From Luteolibacter flavescens (GTDB lineage Bacteria > Verrucomicrobiota > Verrucomicrobiia > Verrucomicrobiales > Akkermansiaceae): a stretch of 64,000 bases of DNA. The notes beneath the pieces were generated by a model. It was not told where the DNA came from and did no database searches. It saw nothing but the letters and a program-made list of their open reading frames with translations. Shown one piece after another: positions 24,901 to 32,506 of the stretch. Location: positions 62,001 through 126,000 of the forward strand of contig NZ_JAPDDS010000007.1 of the NCBI RefSeq assembly GCF_025950085.1. The letters are read 5' to 3'. The translations under genes were made by a program, and so were the position numbers. Numbering within the stretch: the stretch's first letter is position 1; the number at the start of each line of letters is the position of its first letter.

Positions 24901-25369
24901 CTCCGCCGCCTTCCTTGTGCAGTGCCTCGATGTAATAGTAGCGCCCGGCTACCAGCGGGATTTCCACCGATGTCTGGTCCGGCGAGCCATTCCACTGGCC
25001 TGCGGAAACCCAGCTGGAGACCCCTGCGATGCGTCGTTTCTGGTCGGGCGATTCGGTCGTGCTGAGCCAGAGATCGCTGCTGTCATCCGAGTGGATGTAG
25101 AAGCGGTAGTTGCCCGTGACCGGCGCATGGACCCAGCCGAGGATCCGCGCGCCATAGTTGTCCATCGAGTCGCGCGGCGCATCGAAGCTTGTCAGCGTGC
25201 CCGTCTGGTTCGGCGAGTTTGGAAAGCTGGCGAGCGAGGTGAGATTCGAGACCTCCGATCCACCGACACCGGTCCATACCTGCCGTGTGATCCCGCCGGT
25301 GGGCGGCGCGGCGAAGAGGGGCGCGGATAATAGGAATCCGGCGGCTGTGGTCAGACGTGGAGCGATCAT
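21917..25369 (-). CDS. PA14/PQQ-dependent sugar dehydrogenase/di-haem protein
   Basis: 1150 residues with a signal peptide. PA14 domain at ~28-165 (YYIEALHKEGGGGDHLGVGW), an Ig/cadherin-like domain at ~190-280 (GTDSLTYEIRD), a glucose/sorbosone dehydrogenase beta-propeller at ~305-715 (GLAFHPDYATNGRFFVFYSV, DLHFGNDGFLYISLGDEGDQ and GLRNPWRFSFDRQTGDLW), and a C-type cytochrome region with CMTCH (~857) and CAYCH (~934). The C-terminal tail ADPDGDGRDNLTEFLELTDP is a calcium-binding-like anchor/secretion tail. Domain order predicts an extracellular or periplasmic sugar oxidation passing electrons to haem. Confidence 0.93.
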   Translation of the reverse strand: MIAPRLTTAAGFLLSAPLFAAPPTGGITRQVWTGVGGSEVSNLTSLASFPNSPNQTGTLTSFDAPRDSMDNYGARILGWVHAPVTGNYRFYIHSDDSSDLWLSTTESPDQKRRIAGVSSWVSAGQWNGSPDQTSVEIPLVAGRYYYIEALHKEGGGGDHLGVGWTYPGQSSITYIPGSRLSTWQNVAPIANNDTGYVRPGSSTILRVLDNDLDPNGIATLNLSSLAIVTPPVHGTATVRPDGKIDYVHTGTGTGTDSLTYEIRDTPGLISTATVSIQITDALRLPLASSKMPANPPPQQIAAVNAFPNIGFSDPLAIATPPGETNRLFIVEKGGDIEVIPNLAAPALASTPFLDLDAIVNPRNSIYGNEDFVNRGESGLLGLAFHPDYATNGRFFVFYSVEFGGSIHQRVSEFARSATNPNQANPASEKILIQQQDAWDNHNGGDLHFGNDGFLYISLGDEGDQNDSENNSQRIDKDFFSGIMRIDVDFDPANYNAGTSLRPNTHSSVIINSVTGNPNYKVPGDNPWVGATSFNGLAVTPANVRTEFWAVGLRNPWRFSFDRQTGDLWCADVGGGSWEEINKIVKGGNYEWAYKEGASNGPKWNSRPSGWTGAQGPVYAYGHGSGTFQGNSVTGGVVYRGTTLPALTGRYIFADYSSGNIWAMNTTTAAVERISGEGGIAGFGLDPSNGDVLIADLNGQIRRLVNQAVDTGFPATLDATGLFGDVATLTPAAGMVGYDVNLPFWSDHAKKRRWFGITSPTATLGFNAEGAWDTPAGTVWVKHFDMEMQRGTPSSAKRLETRVFVRNATGAYGVSYRWNAAGTQANLVNEAGEEFDLSITVNGTPTTQRWRIPSRAECMTCHSAEAGLSLSFRTRQLNLAGQIGGESGNFIQLLSDAGYLDGLDDSPLTLAKHVAPSDTAYSLETRARAWLDVNCAYCHMDGGTAPVNFDARAEVPLFSTDTVNVMPSSGVLHPNDRLLAPGQEERSVIVHRSSARNGYTRMPPLATNVVDEEGMQLLKDWIDSELPDRQSFATWVSQRLGGRPAADQGGTADPDGDGRDNLTEFLELTDPLAHDRGPSPATALDGEDFQLTVPSLPGRGVKLETSTNLADWSIWNTPGNDGLERSGSTPWQIAVPVSGDRLFFRARIEER

Positions 25370-25491
25370 GGGATTTTTCAGGATGATGCAGCTTGATACA
25401 TGAATGCCGGTCGGCGGGAAGAGCCGTCATTGGTGACGGAGCCGAGGCATCGCTCCTTTACGCCATGAATCGATGAGTTTCAAATGGCGGC

Positions 25492-26178
25492 GTGATTTCC
25501 GAGATTCTGCGGGTGCGGACGCCGCTCGTGAGTTTTCACGTGCTGAGAGATGATGCAGGCTTGTTGCTGCTCGATGCAGGGTTTGTCGGCGGCGTGGGTT
25601 TTCTCCGCCGTGCCCTCGTCCGGCGGGGGTGGGAAAACGAGCCGATCCGCGGGATACTCCTCACCCACGGTCATCTGGATCACACGCTGAATGTCGCCCG
25701 CCTCGCGCGTGAGCACGGCGCGTGGATCGCCGCGCCACGCGCGGATGCGGAGCGCTATCTCGGCCGCGGCAGCTCGCGGGGCTGGGGGCGGATCGGGGGA
25801 ATGCTGGAGGCAATCGGCCGTCCGGTTTTAGGATTTCGTCCCTTTGTTCCCGACCGCTTGATTGACGATGGCGACGAAATCGAGACCGGGTGCGGACTTC
25901 GCGCGGTGAGCTTGCCCGGCCACACCGAGGGCCATACCGGTTACTATTGCGAGGCTCTCAGGCTGCTCTTTTGCGGCGACCTTTTTGCCAGCTTCGGAAG
26001 GTGGTCGCATTTCCCTCCGGCGATCCTGAATGCCGACCCCGGGAAAATGGCGGCCAGCGTCAGGAAGGCCCTCTCGCTCGATCTCGCGGGAGTCTTGCCA
26101 AATCACGCCGACGATGCGGAACCGTCGGAGCACCTGCGACGCCTGCGGGTGCTGGCGGACCGCCTCACACCCGGCTGA
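25492..26178 (+). CDS. MBL-fold metallo-hydrolase
   Basis: 228 residues, GTG start at 25492. The metallo-beta-lactamase metal motif HGHLDH is at ~59-64 (GILLTHGHLDHTLNVA). A later SLPGHTEGHTGYYC supplies the next His, LLFCGDLFA the Asp, and a NHAD segment near the end is plausible for the last ligand. Substrate unknown; glyoxalase-II-like and lactonase-like proteins share these features. It is divergent from the large dehydrogenase gene and its 3' end overlaps the convergent glycosyltransferase gene by 14 bp. Confidence 0.9.
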   Translation: MISEILRVRTPLVSFHVLRDDAGLLLLDAGFVGGVGFLRRALVRRGWENEPIRGILLTHGHLDHTLNVARLAREHGAWIAAPRADAERYLGRGSSRGWGRIGGMLEAIGRPVLGFRPFVPDRLIDDGDEIETGCGLRAVSLPGHTEGHTGYYCEALRLLFCGDLFASFGRWSHFPPAILNADPGKMAASVRKALSLDLAGVLPNHADDAEPSEHLRRLRVLADRLTPG

Positions 26179-27424
26179 GAATCCCACCGAGCAGCGAGTC
26201 GAGGCGCGCGAGTCCGTGATCTTCGCGGAAGCGGGCGTAGTCGCCGTGCAAGGGCTTGTCCTCCCAATCTCGTCCGTCGAGGATGCGGCGGAGCGCTTCC
26301 AGCGCGCGGTCGCTATCGCCCTCGGGAATGGTCAGTCCGGTGCGGTAACCCTCGATCCGGTGGCCGATGCACTCGCCCGCCGTGGCCAGGCAGGGAATGT
26401 CGAATGCCGCGGCCTTGCCAAGCGTGCCGCTGCTTCCCTCAAAGCCTTCGTAGGCCGCCCAGGCAACGTCGAAGGTGCGGAAGACGGCATTGAAATCCTC
26501 CTCCGCGGGAATACGTCCGCCGGGCAGGGTGAAGTGGAGATTGTCGATCTCGCCGCTCGCGACCCTGCGGGCGGTCTGCTCGACGAGAGCGTGTTCCTCG
26601 TCGGAATACTCCGGTCGCTCGTAGCGACCGCCGCAGGCGAAGTACAATGGAAGCCGTAGTTCGCGCGCCTTCTCCGCGACGCGCAGGAGATTGAGGAGGC
26701 CCTTGCGGCGCTCCATGCCGAGCAGGCCGATGATCTTCCGCCCGCCCGCCTTTGCCCGGATCTCCTCGGCCAGCGCGTATGGAGCGGCTGGGAGTGCCGA
26801 ATCCGTCACATCGGGAAAGGCATGCACGTCCTTGCGGGTGTAGCGCTTCATCGGGTCGATGAAGCGTTCGTCGAGCACGCCGATGCCGCGGCACAGCGGG
26901 CTGCGGATGATCGCGTCGCCCTTCGCCAGCATGCGCAGTGACTTCACCGGCGAGTCGGTCTCGCCATGGTGGTGATTCCGCAGGTAGAGTCCGCTCCACG
27001 GCCGGTCGATGGTCAGGTGCGGCACCGAGGGGAAGGGGAGGAAGCGCAGGTAGCTGTCGAGATACGGGAAGAAGACCAGATCCACCTTGCGGTTGGTGGC
27101 TTGCTCTGCCTCGAAGATGGTGTCGGCGCAGCGCTTCCAGCGTTGATAGGTGCGGGCCGGATCGCCTTCGAAGCGTCCGTTGAACCAGCTCTTCTTTCCC
27201 GCAGGCAGCTTGTGCGTCGAGACGCGGCGGTCGAAGTCCGCCACCTCTCTGATCGATGCGGCGCGTGCCGCGGAGAATGCCTCGCCGGGCTCCGGGCAGA
27301 GGCCGATGACGAATGCGCCCAGCCGCAGGAAGGCCGCGGTGAACTGTGAAAAGTACATCGGATGGTGGCCGACCCAGAGCGGGTCAACCAAAGCGACGGT
27401 CTTCGTCAGGGGAGTGGAAGTCAT
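26165..27424 (-). CDS. Glycosyltransferase, family 1-like
   Basis: 419 residues from the ATG at 27424 (MTSTPLTKTVALVDPLW). The C-terminal half has the GT-B nucleotide-sugar domain: KIIGLLGMERRKGLLNLLRV, then YFACGGRYERPE, and AYEGFEGSSGTLGKAAAFDI, the E-x-x-S-G loop that binds the sugar nucleotide. The N-terminal half is variable acceptor-binding sequence. It is the last gene of the exopolysaccharide unit and overlaps the ligase-like gene by 4 bp. It probably adds a sugar to the lipid-linked repeat; donor and acceptor unknown. Confidence 0.88.
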   Translation of the reverse strand: MTSTPLTKTVALVDPLWVGHHPMYFSQFTAAFLRLGAFVIGLCPEPGEAFSAARAASIREVADFDRRVSTHKLPAGKKSWFNGRFEGDPARTYQRWKRCADTIFEAEQATNRKVDLVFFPYLDSYLRFLPFPSVPHLTIDRPWSGLYLRNHHHGETDSPVKSLRMLAKGDAIIRSPLCRGIGVLDERFIDPMKRYTRKDVHAFPDVTDSALPAAPYALAEEIRAKAGGRKIIGLLGMERRKGLLNLLRVAEKARELRLPLYFACGGRYERPEYSDEEHALVEQTARRVASGEIDNLHFTLPGGRIPAEEDFNAVFRTFDVAWAAYEGFEGSSGTLGKAAAFDIPCLATAGECIGHRIEGYRTGLTIPEGDSDRALEALRRILDGRDWEDKPLHGDYARFREDHGLARLDSLLGGILSRV

Positions 27425-28791
27425 CGGAGAGAGATCGGCTGCCCGGCATGGATCCAAGAAGCGCGCACAAGGAAAGCCTGCGACAATCCGGCCATCACGC
27501 CGAAAATCATCGAGGCGAGTCGTTCATCGAAGGGGTTTGAGGTTAGCGTCTCGCTGAGCAGGCAGCATGCCGCGATGAACGGCAGGAATGCGAGCCACTG
27601 GTCCGGCCCGGGGTCGGAGGCGTTCGCACGCGCCGCGGCCATCGATGCAGCCATGACACCGCCGATCAGGGCGATGTGGGCGAGCAGGCCGATCACGCCG
27701 CCGGAGAAGAGCGAGTAGGTCCAGGTGGAGTGGCCGGCGAACCAGACATCGTCACCGATTTCCTCGTCCGGCGGGAAAACGAGATGGATCTCCTGCATGT
27801 AGGAGGGATGCCAGTAGTAGGAGGCACCGATGCCCTTGCCATGCAGGTAGTGGACGGGCTCGCGGTTGAGGATCTCGAAGATGGCATCCGCCTCGGCCAC
27901 GCGGGTGAGGAAGGAGATGTCCGCCTTTGTATTCCGGTCCTCGGCGTGGTGGAAGAGGCGCTCGTTCCACCGCTCGATCTGATGCGGCTGGGCGATTGCT
28001 GCGATGCCGACCGCTCCGATGGCGAAGAGCCCGATGGCAAAGCCGGGCCACAGCCGCTTCACCGCGTCAAAGGGTTGATAGATTCCCCAGCGGACGCCGA
28101 GGATGAAGCACAGCGAGGCCGCACAGGCGGACGCCATCACGGGGAAAAGCAACGACCGCGTGACCGTGATGAAGATGCCGAAGAACAGCACGCCCACCGC
28201 CACCGGCAGCAGCCAGTGAAAGCGCGAGCGCAGCAGCAGCGCGCAGCCGATCCACGCGGCGAGCCAGTTGTTCGCGGAGCTCTGCACCTCCACGCGCGCC
28301 GTCTCCATGGTCACTCCCTTGAAGACGAAGCCGTGGAAAATCCGCCACAGCACGTTCGTGCAGGCGGCGGCGAAGACCGGCATGACGATGCGCGAGGGCT
28401 TCACCCCTACGCAGCCCGCGATGTGGGCATTGATCATCCCCGCGAGGCAGAGGATGAGCGGCAGGATGATGCGCAGGGAGCGGCCCGGGGCCACGCCCTG
28501 CATCAGCGCATTCGCCGCCATGAAGCCGAGGAACCCGCCCCAGCCGAGGATGAGCCACGCGCCGGGTCGGACAAGAAGGTGCCTCCAGCCTAACAGGACG
28601 ATGCCCGCCGTGGAAAAGACCGCGAGCCCGAGGAAAATGAGCTGGTCGAATCCCGCGCCGCCGCTGGCCTCGCGGGCCTGCGAGGCGCGGTAGTCGAAGG
28701 CGAAGGAAATCATGAAGACCCACAGCAGCCGCTCCACCCATGGCGCGGCGGCCGTGGATGGCACCTCGACGGCATCGTGGGTCGCCGTCAT
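27421..28791 (-). CDS. O-antigen ligase/polymerase-like membrane protein
   Basis: 456 residues from the ATG at 28791; the longer frame upstream lies inside the preceding gene. It has about eleven hydrophobic helices (FDQLIFLGLAVFSTAGIVLL, FLGFMAANALM, LPLILCLAGMINAHIAG) and one large periplasmic loop at ~275-345 (EILNREPVHYLHGKGIGASY, then FAGHSTWTYSLFSGG), the architecture of WaaL/Wzy proteins. The loop histidines in GHSTW are like the conserved His of that family. Four-bp overlaps with both flanking glycosyltransferases support a role in polymerising or ligating their product. Confidence 0.85.
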   Translation of the reverse strand: MTATHDAVEVPSTAAAPWVERLLWVFMISFAFDYRASQAREASGGAGFDQLIFLGLAVFSTAGIVLLGWRHLLVRPGAWLILGWGGFLGFMAANALMQGVAPGRSLRIILPLILCLAGMINAHIAGCVGVKPSRIVMPVFAAACTNVLWRIFHGFVFKGVTMETARVEVQSSANNWLAAWIGCALLLRSRFHWLLPVAVGVLFFGIFITVTRSLLFPVMASACAASLCFILGVRWGIYQPFDAVKRLWPGFAIGLFAIGAVGIAAIAQPHQIERWNERLFHHAEDRNTKADISFLTRVAEADAIFEILNREPVHYLHGKGIGASYYWHPSYMQEIHLVFPPDEEIGDDVWFAGHSTWTYSLFSGGVIGLLAHIALIGGVMAASMAAARANASDPGPDQWLAFLPFIAACCLLSETLTSNPFDERLASMIFGVMAGLSQAFLVRASWIHAGQPISLR

Positions 28792-30173
28792 GAGCGGAAG
28801 GCGTCGGGATTCCCGAGCGCGCGGCCTAACAGCTCGCCGCGGTCTTCCCAGTGGAAGGCATGGCGGCAGGCATCGACTGCCCGGCTCGCGGCGTGATTGA
28901 GGAAGGCGAGGTCGTCGATTTTTCCGGCGACGGCGAGCGCGAGCGACTCGGGATCTGGTGCGGCGATGGCCTCGGTGGCGGGATCCACCGGCACACCGCT
29001 GAGTGCTGCCTCCACCGAGGCGAGAGGCAGCCCGCGGAAGATGTAGTCGAGCGCCTTCAGCTTGAAGCCGCCGCCCAGGGCCTCCGGAATCAGGCCGATG
29101 CGGGCTTGATCGAGGTAGGGGGCCATCGACGGCACATTCGCCGCGAAGCTCGCCCACGGGTACTGCCGGGCCAGCGCCGCGAACCACTCGGGGTCCGCCT
29201 TGCCCGCCACCTGGAAGGCGATCTTTGCTTCTTGGAATGGGGCTGCGGCGGCTTTCAGGAAAGACTCCAGATTCCGGCGCTTGGCCAGCCACTCGAAGGT
29301 CCCCGCCAGCAGCACGGTGCGAGGGCTCTCTTCCGTGATGGGCCGTGGCGGTCCGTCAGGAATGCTGCCCGTGTAGCCGGGTGGGAGGACGCAGACGGGC
29401 TTGCCGGGGTTCTCCTTTTTGAAGGCTTCCGCATCGCGCGGGGTGATGGCGGAGATGAGATCGGCCCGGCGGCAGAGCGCAGCTTCCATCCGGGCGTATT
29501 TGGTGGCGTCCAGCTTCAGCGCCATCCGCATGGGCAGCGATCCGCGGCCATCCGCGGCCACTTCGCGGCGCACCGTCGCCTCGTGATTGTGAGCGAGGTA
29601 AACGACCTTCTGCTCCTTGCCGATCATCCCGAGGGCCCAGGCACAGGCAGCCTGATCGATGACGATCCAGTCCCACTTTTTCTCTAACAAGCGCTTCAGC
29701 TCGGCACGTTGAACAGGATTTCCGAGTCGAAAGGCGTCGCCGGGCAAGGTGGAGGCCAGGCTGCGGAGCCGGCCGCTCGGGATCGTCCCATGGAGCTCCC
29801 AGTTCACCGCCTGGCCCCTGCCGCCGAAACGCGAGGCGTTCTTCGGGGCTCCTTCGATTTCCGCAGTGATGCGCTCGGCCAGACCGGCGGCTTCCTCGGC
29901 CAGTCGCGGATCTTGCCGCGCGGCCTGTAGATGGGCGACGGCGGCGGAAGGGTCGCCATTCTCGTAGCTTGCCTTGCCCTGCTCCAGACGGCGCTGCGGG
30001 TCATCGGTCGCGGCATTTCCACGGGCGCATGGCCGCGGATTCGGATGATGGGCCAAGACCGTGATGTCCATGCCCGGCTGCGCCGCGAGGGCCTTCAGCA
30101 GGCCGAGCGTGTAGATCAGCTCGCCGCTGTCGGCGGGGCGGGGGTCTTGCCGGGTGATCCAGAGGCAGCGCAT
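28788..30173 (-). CDS. Glycosyltransferase with TPR-like insertion
   Basis: 461 residues. N-terminal GT-B start LWITRQDPRPADSGELIYTL (residues ~4-23). Residues ~50-112 are an unusual helical insert: QRRLEQGKASYENGDPSAAV, then AHLQAARQDPRLAEEAAGLA, with the size and Gly-Asp/Ala pattern of tetratricopeptide repeats. After it the fold resumes with the acceptor-domain end VVYLAHNHEATVRR and the donor domain TVLLAGTFEWLAKRRNLESF, then LGGGFKLKALDYIFRGLPLA. It overlaps the ligase-like gene by 4 bp and follows the WcaI-like gene by 28 bp. Confidence 0.88.
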   Translation of the reverse strand: MRCLWITRQDPRPADSGELIYTLGLLKALAAQPGMDITVLAHHPNPRPCARGNAATDDPQRRLEQGKASYENGDPSAAVAHLQAARQDPRLAEEAAGLAERITAEIEGAPKNASRFGGRGQAVNWELHGTIPSGRLRSLASTLPGDAFRLGNPVQRAELKRLLEKKWDWIVIDQAACAWALGMIGKEQKVVYLAHNHEATVRREVAADGRGSLPMRMALKLDATKYARMEAALCRRADLISAITPRDAEAFKKENPGKPVCVLPPGYTGSIPDGPPRPITEESPRTVLLAGTFEWLAKRRNLESFLKAAAAPFQEAKIAFQVAGKADPEWFAALARQYPWASFAANVPSMAPYLDQARIGLIPEALGGGFKLKALDYIFRGLPLASVEAALSGVPVDPATEAIAAPDPESLALAVAGKIDDLAFLNHAASRAVDACRHAFHWEDRGELLGRALGNPDAFRS

Positions 30174-30201
30174 GACAGGCGGGCGAAGTTTACCGCAGCG
30201 C

Positions 30202-31404
30202 TCACGCCTTGGCTGTTAGAATCTCCTCGAAGGTCGTGGCGATCTTCTCGATGGGAAAGGTCTCTTCGGCATAGGCCCGGGCCTTTCTGCCGAATTCCCC
30301 GCACTCCTTGGGCGATGCTTGAAGGAAGCCTGCCGCAGAGAGGAAGCCCTCCATGTCACGCGGTTCGACGGTGATGCCCGCGCCATGGTCCCGGGTGATG
30401 CGGGCTGCCAGATTCTCCTTTGGCACCGCCAGCAGGATGGGTCGCGCCGCGCACAAGTAGCTGAGTGTCTTCGAGGGAACGGAAAAGATCCCCGCTTCCT
30501 CCTCCAGGATGCCGACAAGCACGTCGCCTGATCCCAACACCATCGGCAGCTCGGCAAAGGGCTGGTAAGGCAGGAGCAGCAGGTTCTGCAGACCCGCCTC
30601 GGCGGACTCGCGACGCAGCCAGTCGGCACCAATTCCCTCCGAAACGACCACGACCCGGACGGAGTTGTCGTCGCGGAATTTTTTCGCCAGTTCCAGCAGC
30701 ATGGCCGGATTGTGCTTCATGCCGATGGTCCCGGAGTAGAGGAAGACGAACTTGTCGTGCAGCCCGTGTCGGCGGGACCAGTCGTTGGACTTCGGATGGA
30801 CCGGGAAATCTTCGATGGCGGCCCAATTCGGCACTACCGAGACGCGCTGTGGATCGACCCCGAACTCTTCCCGCAGGATGGGCGTGAAATCGGAGGTGAT
30901 CGCCACGATCCCGCTGCTGCGCTTGAATTGCTTCGAATCCAACATCCGGTACCAGGACCCGATCAGGCCTCCGGCCACCGGGATCTTTTTCCGGAGCAGC
31001 TTGTCCACCGCCAGGCTGTAGAAATCCTGCACCCAATAATAAAAACGCCCGCCGACTTCCACGGTGGCGCGGGTGATGGGTTCTTGGGTTTCCGTCGGCG
31101 TATTCCCGGAGAGCACCGCATCGGGCCTCCATTCACGCACGAAATCCGCCGCGGCTTGGCCGTAGCGGATTTCCATGCTCCGCCGGCGGCGGAAGGAGTA
31201 TTTGTACTTTGGATATTCCGGATCCATCGGGATCTCGCGGAATTCCAAGGTCGGCGCATCGTTCTCGTTCCGGCGAAGATCCCCGCGTGGAGTCTGGAGC
31301 GAACTTGCGAAGGCATGCACCACCTGATAGCCACGGGCCGCGAGCGCACGGCTCAGTGACGTGGGAAAAGCGTGGCCTGCATAATCGTGCACCAAGATCT
31401 TCAT
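30202..31404 (-). CDS. Glycosyltransferase, WcaI-like
   Basis: 400 residues from the ATG at 31404 (MKILVHDYAGHAFPTSLSRA). Two Rossmann domains: the acceptor domain holds VVHAFASSLQTPRGD, the donor domain FVFLYSGTIGMKHNPAMLLE, VVVVSEGIGADWLRRE, and GIFSVPSKTLSYLCAARPIL where the E-x7-E-type loop is replaced by PSKTLSYL, typical of the WcaI/colanic-acid-type group. It is the first gene of the exopolysaccharide unit. I infer transfer of a sugar (fucose- or glucose-like) to a lipid-linked acceptor; the donor is unknown. Confidence 0.9.
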   Translation of the reverse strand: MKILVHDYAGHAFPTSLSRALAARGYQVVHAFASSLQTPRGDLRRNENDAPTLEFREIPMDPEYPKYKYSFRRRRSMEIRYGQAAADFVREWRPDAVLSGNTPTETQEPITRATVEVGGRFYYWVQDFYSLAVDKLLRKKIPVAGGLIGSWYRMLDSKQFKRSSGIVAITSDFTPILREEFGVDPQRVSVVPNWAAIEDFPVHPKSNDWSRRHGLHDKFVFLYSGTIGMKHNPAMLLELAKKFRDDNSVRVVVVSEGIGADWLRRESAEAGLQNLLLLPYQPFAELPMVLGSGDVLVGILEEEAGIFSVPSKTLSYLCAARPILLAVPKENLAARITRDHGAGITVEPRDMEGFLSAAGFLQASPKECGEFGRKARAYAEETFPIEKIATTFEEILTAKA

Positions 31405-31499
31405 CGGGGGGATGGGCCTAGGGAGCGCCGGGCCGATCCTATTCAACAACGATGAAAGGTCAATGCATGCTGTGTTACGCGATCACGTAGCGGGCACCT

Positions 31500-31616
31500 C
31501 TATCGGAAAAGCGCCCCTAGGAAGATATAGGCGACTGCTAGGGCCGCATAGATCGAAACGAGCACCACGGCTTCTGCCTTCTTGGAGGCTTGTGGTTCTT
31601 CACGGTGCGTGTTCAT
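31500..31616 (-). CDS. 38-residue single-pass membrane protein
   Basis: The ATG at 31616 begins MNTHREEPQASKKAEAVVLV and the TAG is at 31500-31502, giving 38 residues. A charged, basic/acidic N-terminal ~16 residues precedes one hydrophobic helix (AVVLVSIYAALAVAYIFLGA) and a short LFR end. Codon use is coherent, and the protein has a clean polar-then-TM layout, so it is unlikely to be chance. It is downstream of the coiled-coil lipoprotein gene (69 bp) on the same strand. Similar short membrane proteins are commonly missed in annotation. Function unknown. Confidence 0.6.
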   Translation of the reverse strand: MNTHREEPQASKKAEAVVLVSIYAALAVAYIFLGALFR

Positions 31617-31640
31617 CGGAATGATAGGGTAAGATTGAGA

Positions 31641-31666
31641 CCCTGCCGGGGATGAGTCCGACAGGG
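31641..31666. terminator. Hairpin between the lipoprotein and small membrane protein genes
   Basis: CCCTGCCGG (31641-31649) pairs with CCGACAGGG (31658-31666), 9 bp with one G-T wobble and an 8-base loop. On the minus strand it follows the lipoprotein stop by 20 bases; the following tract is only moderately T-rich, so partial termination or attenuation is more likely than a full stop. Confidence 0.45.
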
Positions 31667-31685
31667 CCCTAGGGCGGGACAGAGA

Positions 31686-32039
31686 TCACTTCGCGTCGCG
31701 GTTGGCGTCGGCCTCGTCCTCGAGAGCTTCAGCCTTGCGCTCGGTCGCCTTGCGAATCGAGTCGGCATTGTCCTCGGCGGCGTCAGCGCGGGCCTCGGCA
31801 TTTTCCTTCTCGGCATCGAGGGAGTCCTTGGCCTGCTCGCGGACGCGGTCAGCGGCCTTCTCCGTTGCATCGGCGGCGGCTTCACCATCCTTGCGCACCT
31901 CGTCAGCCTTCATTTCCAAGGCGTCGGCCTTCTGCTCAAGGGCATCTTGGCGGACGTTTTCCTGATGCGAGTCACACGAGGTGAAAGCAAAGGCATAAGC
32001 AGCGGTGGCAATCAGGGTAGGGATCAGAGGAGTTTTCAT
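31686..32039 (-). CDS. Ala/Glu-rich coiled-coil lipoprotein
   Basis: 117 residues. The signal segment TLIATAAYAFAFTSC has a lipobox-like FTSC, so Cys22 should carry the lipid. The rest is one long charged helix with heptad-like repetition of Ala, Glu, Asp and Lys (DALEMKADEVRKDGEAAADA, then ADRVREQAKDSLDAEKENAE), similar in layout to Braun-type lipoproteins or LEA-like stress proteins. No catalytic or C-terminal Lys anchor is obvious apart from the end RDAK, where a terminal lysine might attach to peptidoglycan. Envelope tether is inference. Confidence 0.85.
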   Translation of the reverse strand: MKTPLIPTLIATAAYAFAFTSCDSHQENVRQDALEQKADALEMKADEVRKDGEAAADATEKAADRVREQAKDSLDAEKENAEARADAAEDNADSIRKATERKAEALEDEADANRDAK

Positions 32040-32257
32040 AATCGTTTTTAGTTGGTTGGTGGGTCTAACGACCTTGTGAAAGAGTATGGCAGATTGAGTG
32101 CCTATTCATTTTCAATGGGTTGTGATGGTGGTTGTGCCAGGAATGCGGCTCCTTGCATGGGCGGTGGATGCAGGATGCACGACTTCGGGCCGTTCGGCAT
32201 GTGGCAGGCGGGAAGGGTGCTTGCCGCCGTCGCGCTGCTTTGCTCCCGTGGCGCAGG

Positions 32258-32506
32258 ATGAACCAAGGGCCGACAGCGGAAGAAGTGGTGACGATGCTCC
32301 AAGAGGAAGGTCTGGTGGATCTGGCTCCTGATTTCCCTGTCGATGGAGATCTCTTCGCCGCAGGGCTCGACTCGATGGCGGTGATGCAGCTCATCGTCGT
32401 GGTGGAGGAGCGCTTCGGCGCGGTTATCAGCCCGGAAGACGCGGGCCGGGAAAACCTCGGGACGCCCTCGGCACTCGCGGATCTCATCGGGAGGAAGCTC
32501 GCGTGA
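32258..32506 (+). CDS. Acyl/peptidyl carrier protein
   Basis: 82 residues from the ATG at 32258. A four-helix phosphopantetheine carrier: EEVVTMLQEEGLV, then FPVDGDLFAAGLDSMAVMQL with the attachment Ser39 in GLDSMAVM, and VVVEERFGAVISPEDAGREN. The D-S-hydrophobic triad is complete, so it should be modified by a phosphopantetheinyl transferase. It is not the housekeeping AcpP (no fab genes nearby, low similarity in the DSL-EL motif). It overlaps the following FAD oxidoreductase gene in a GTGA, so the two products are made together. Confidence 0.9.
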   Translation: MNQGPTAEEVVTMLQEEGLVDLAPDFPVDGDLFAAGLDSMAVMQLIVVVEERFGAVISPEDAGRENLGTPSALADLIGRKLA

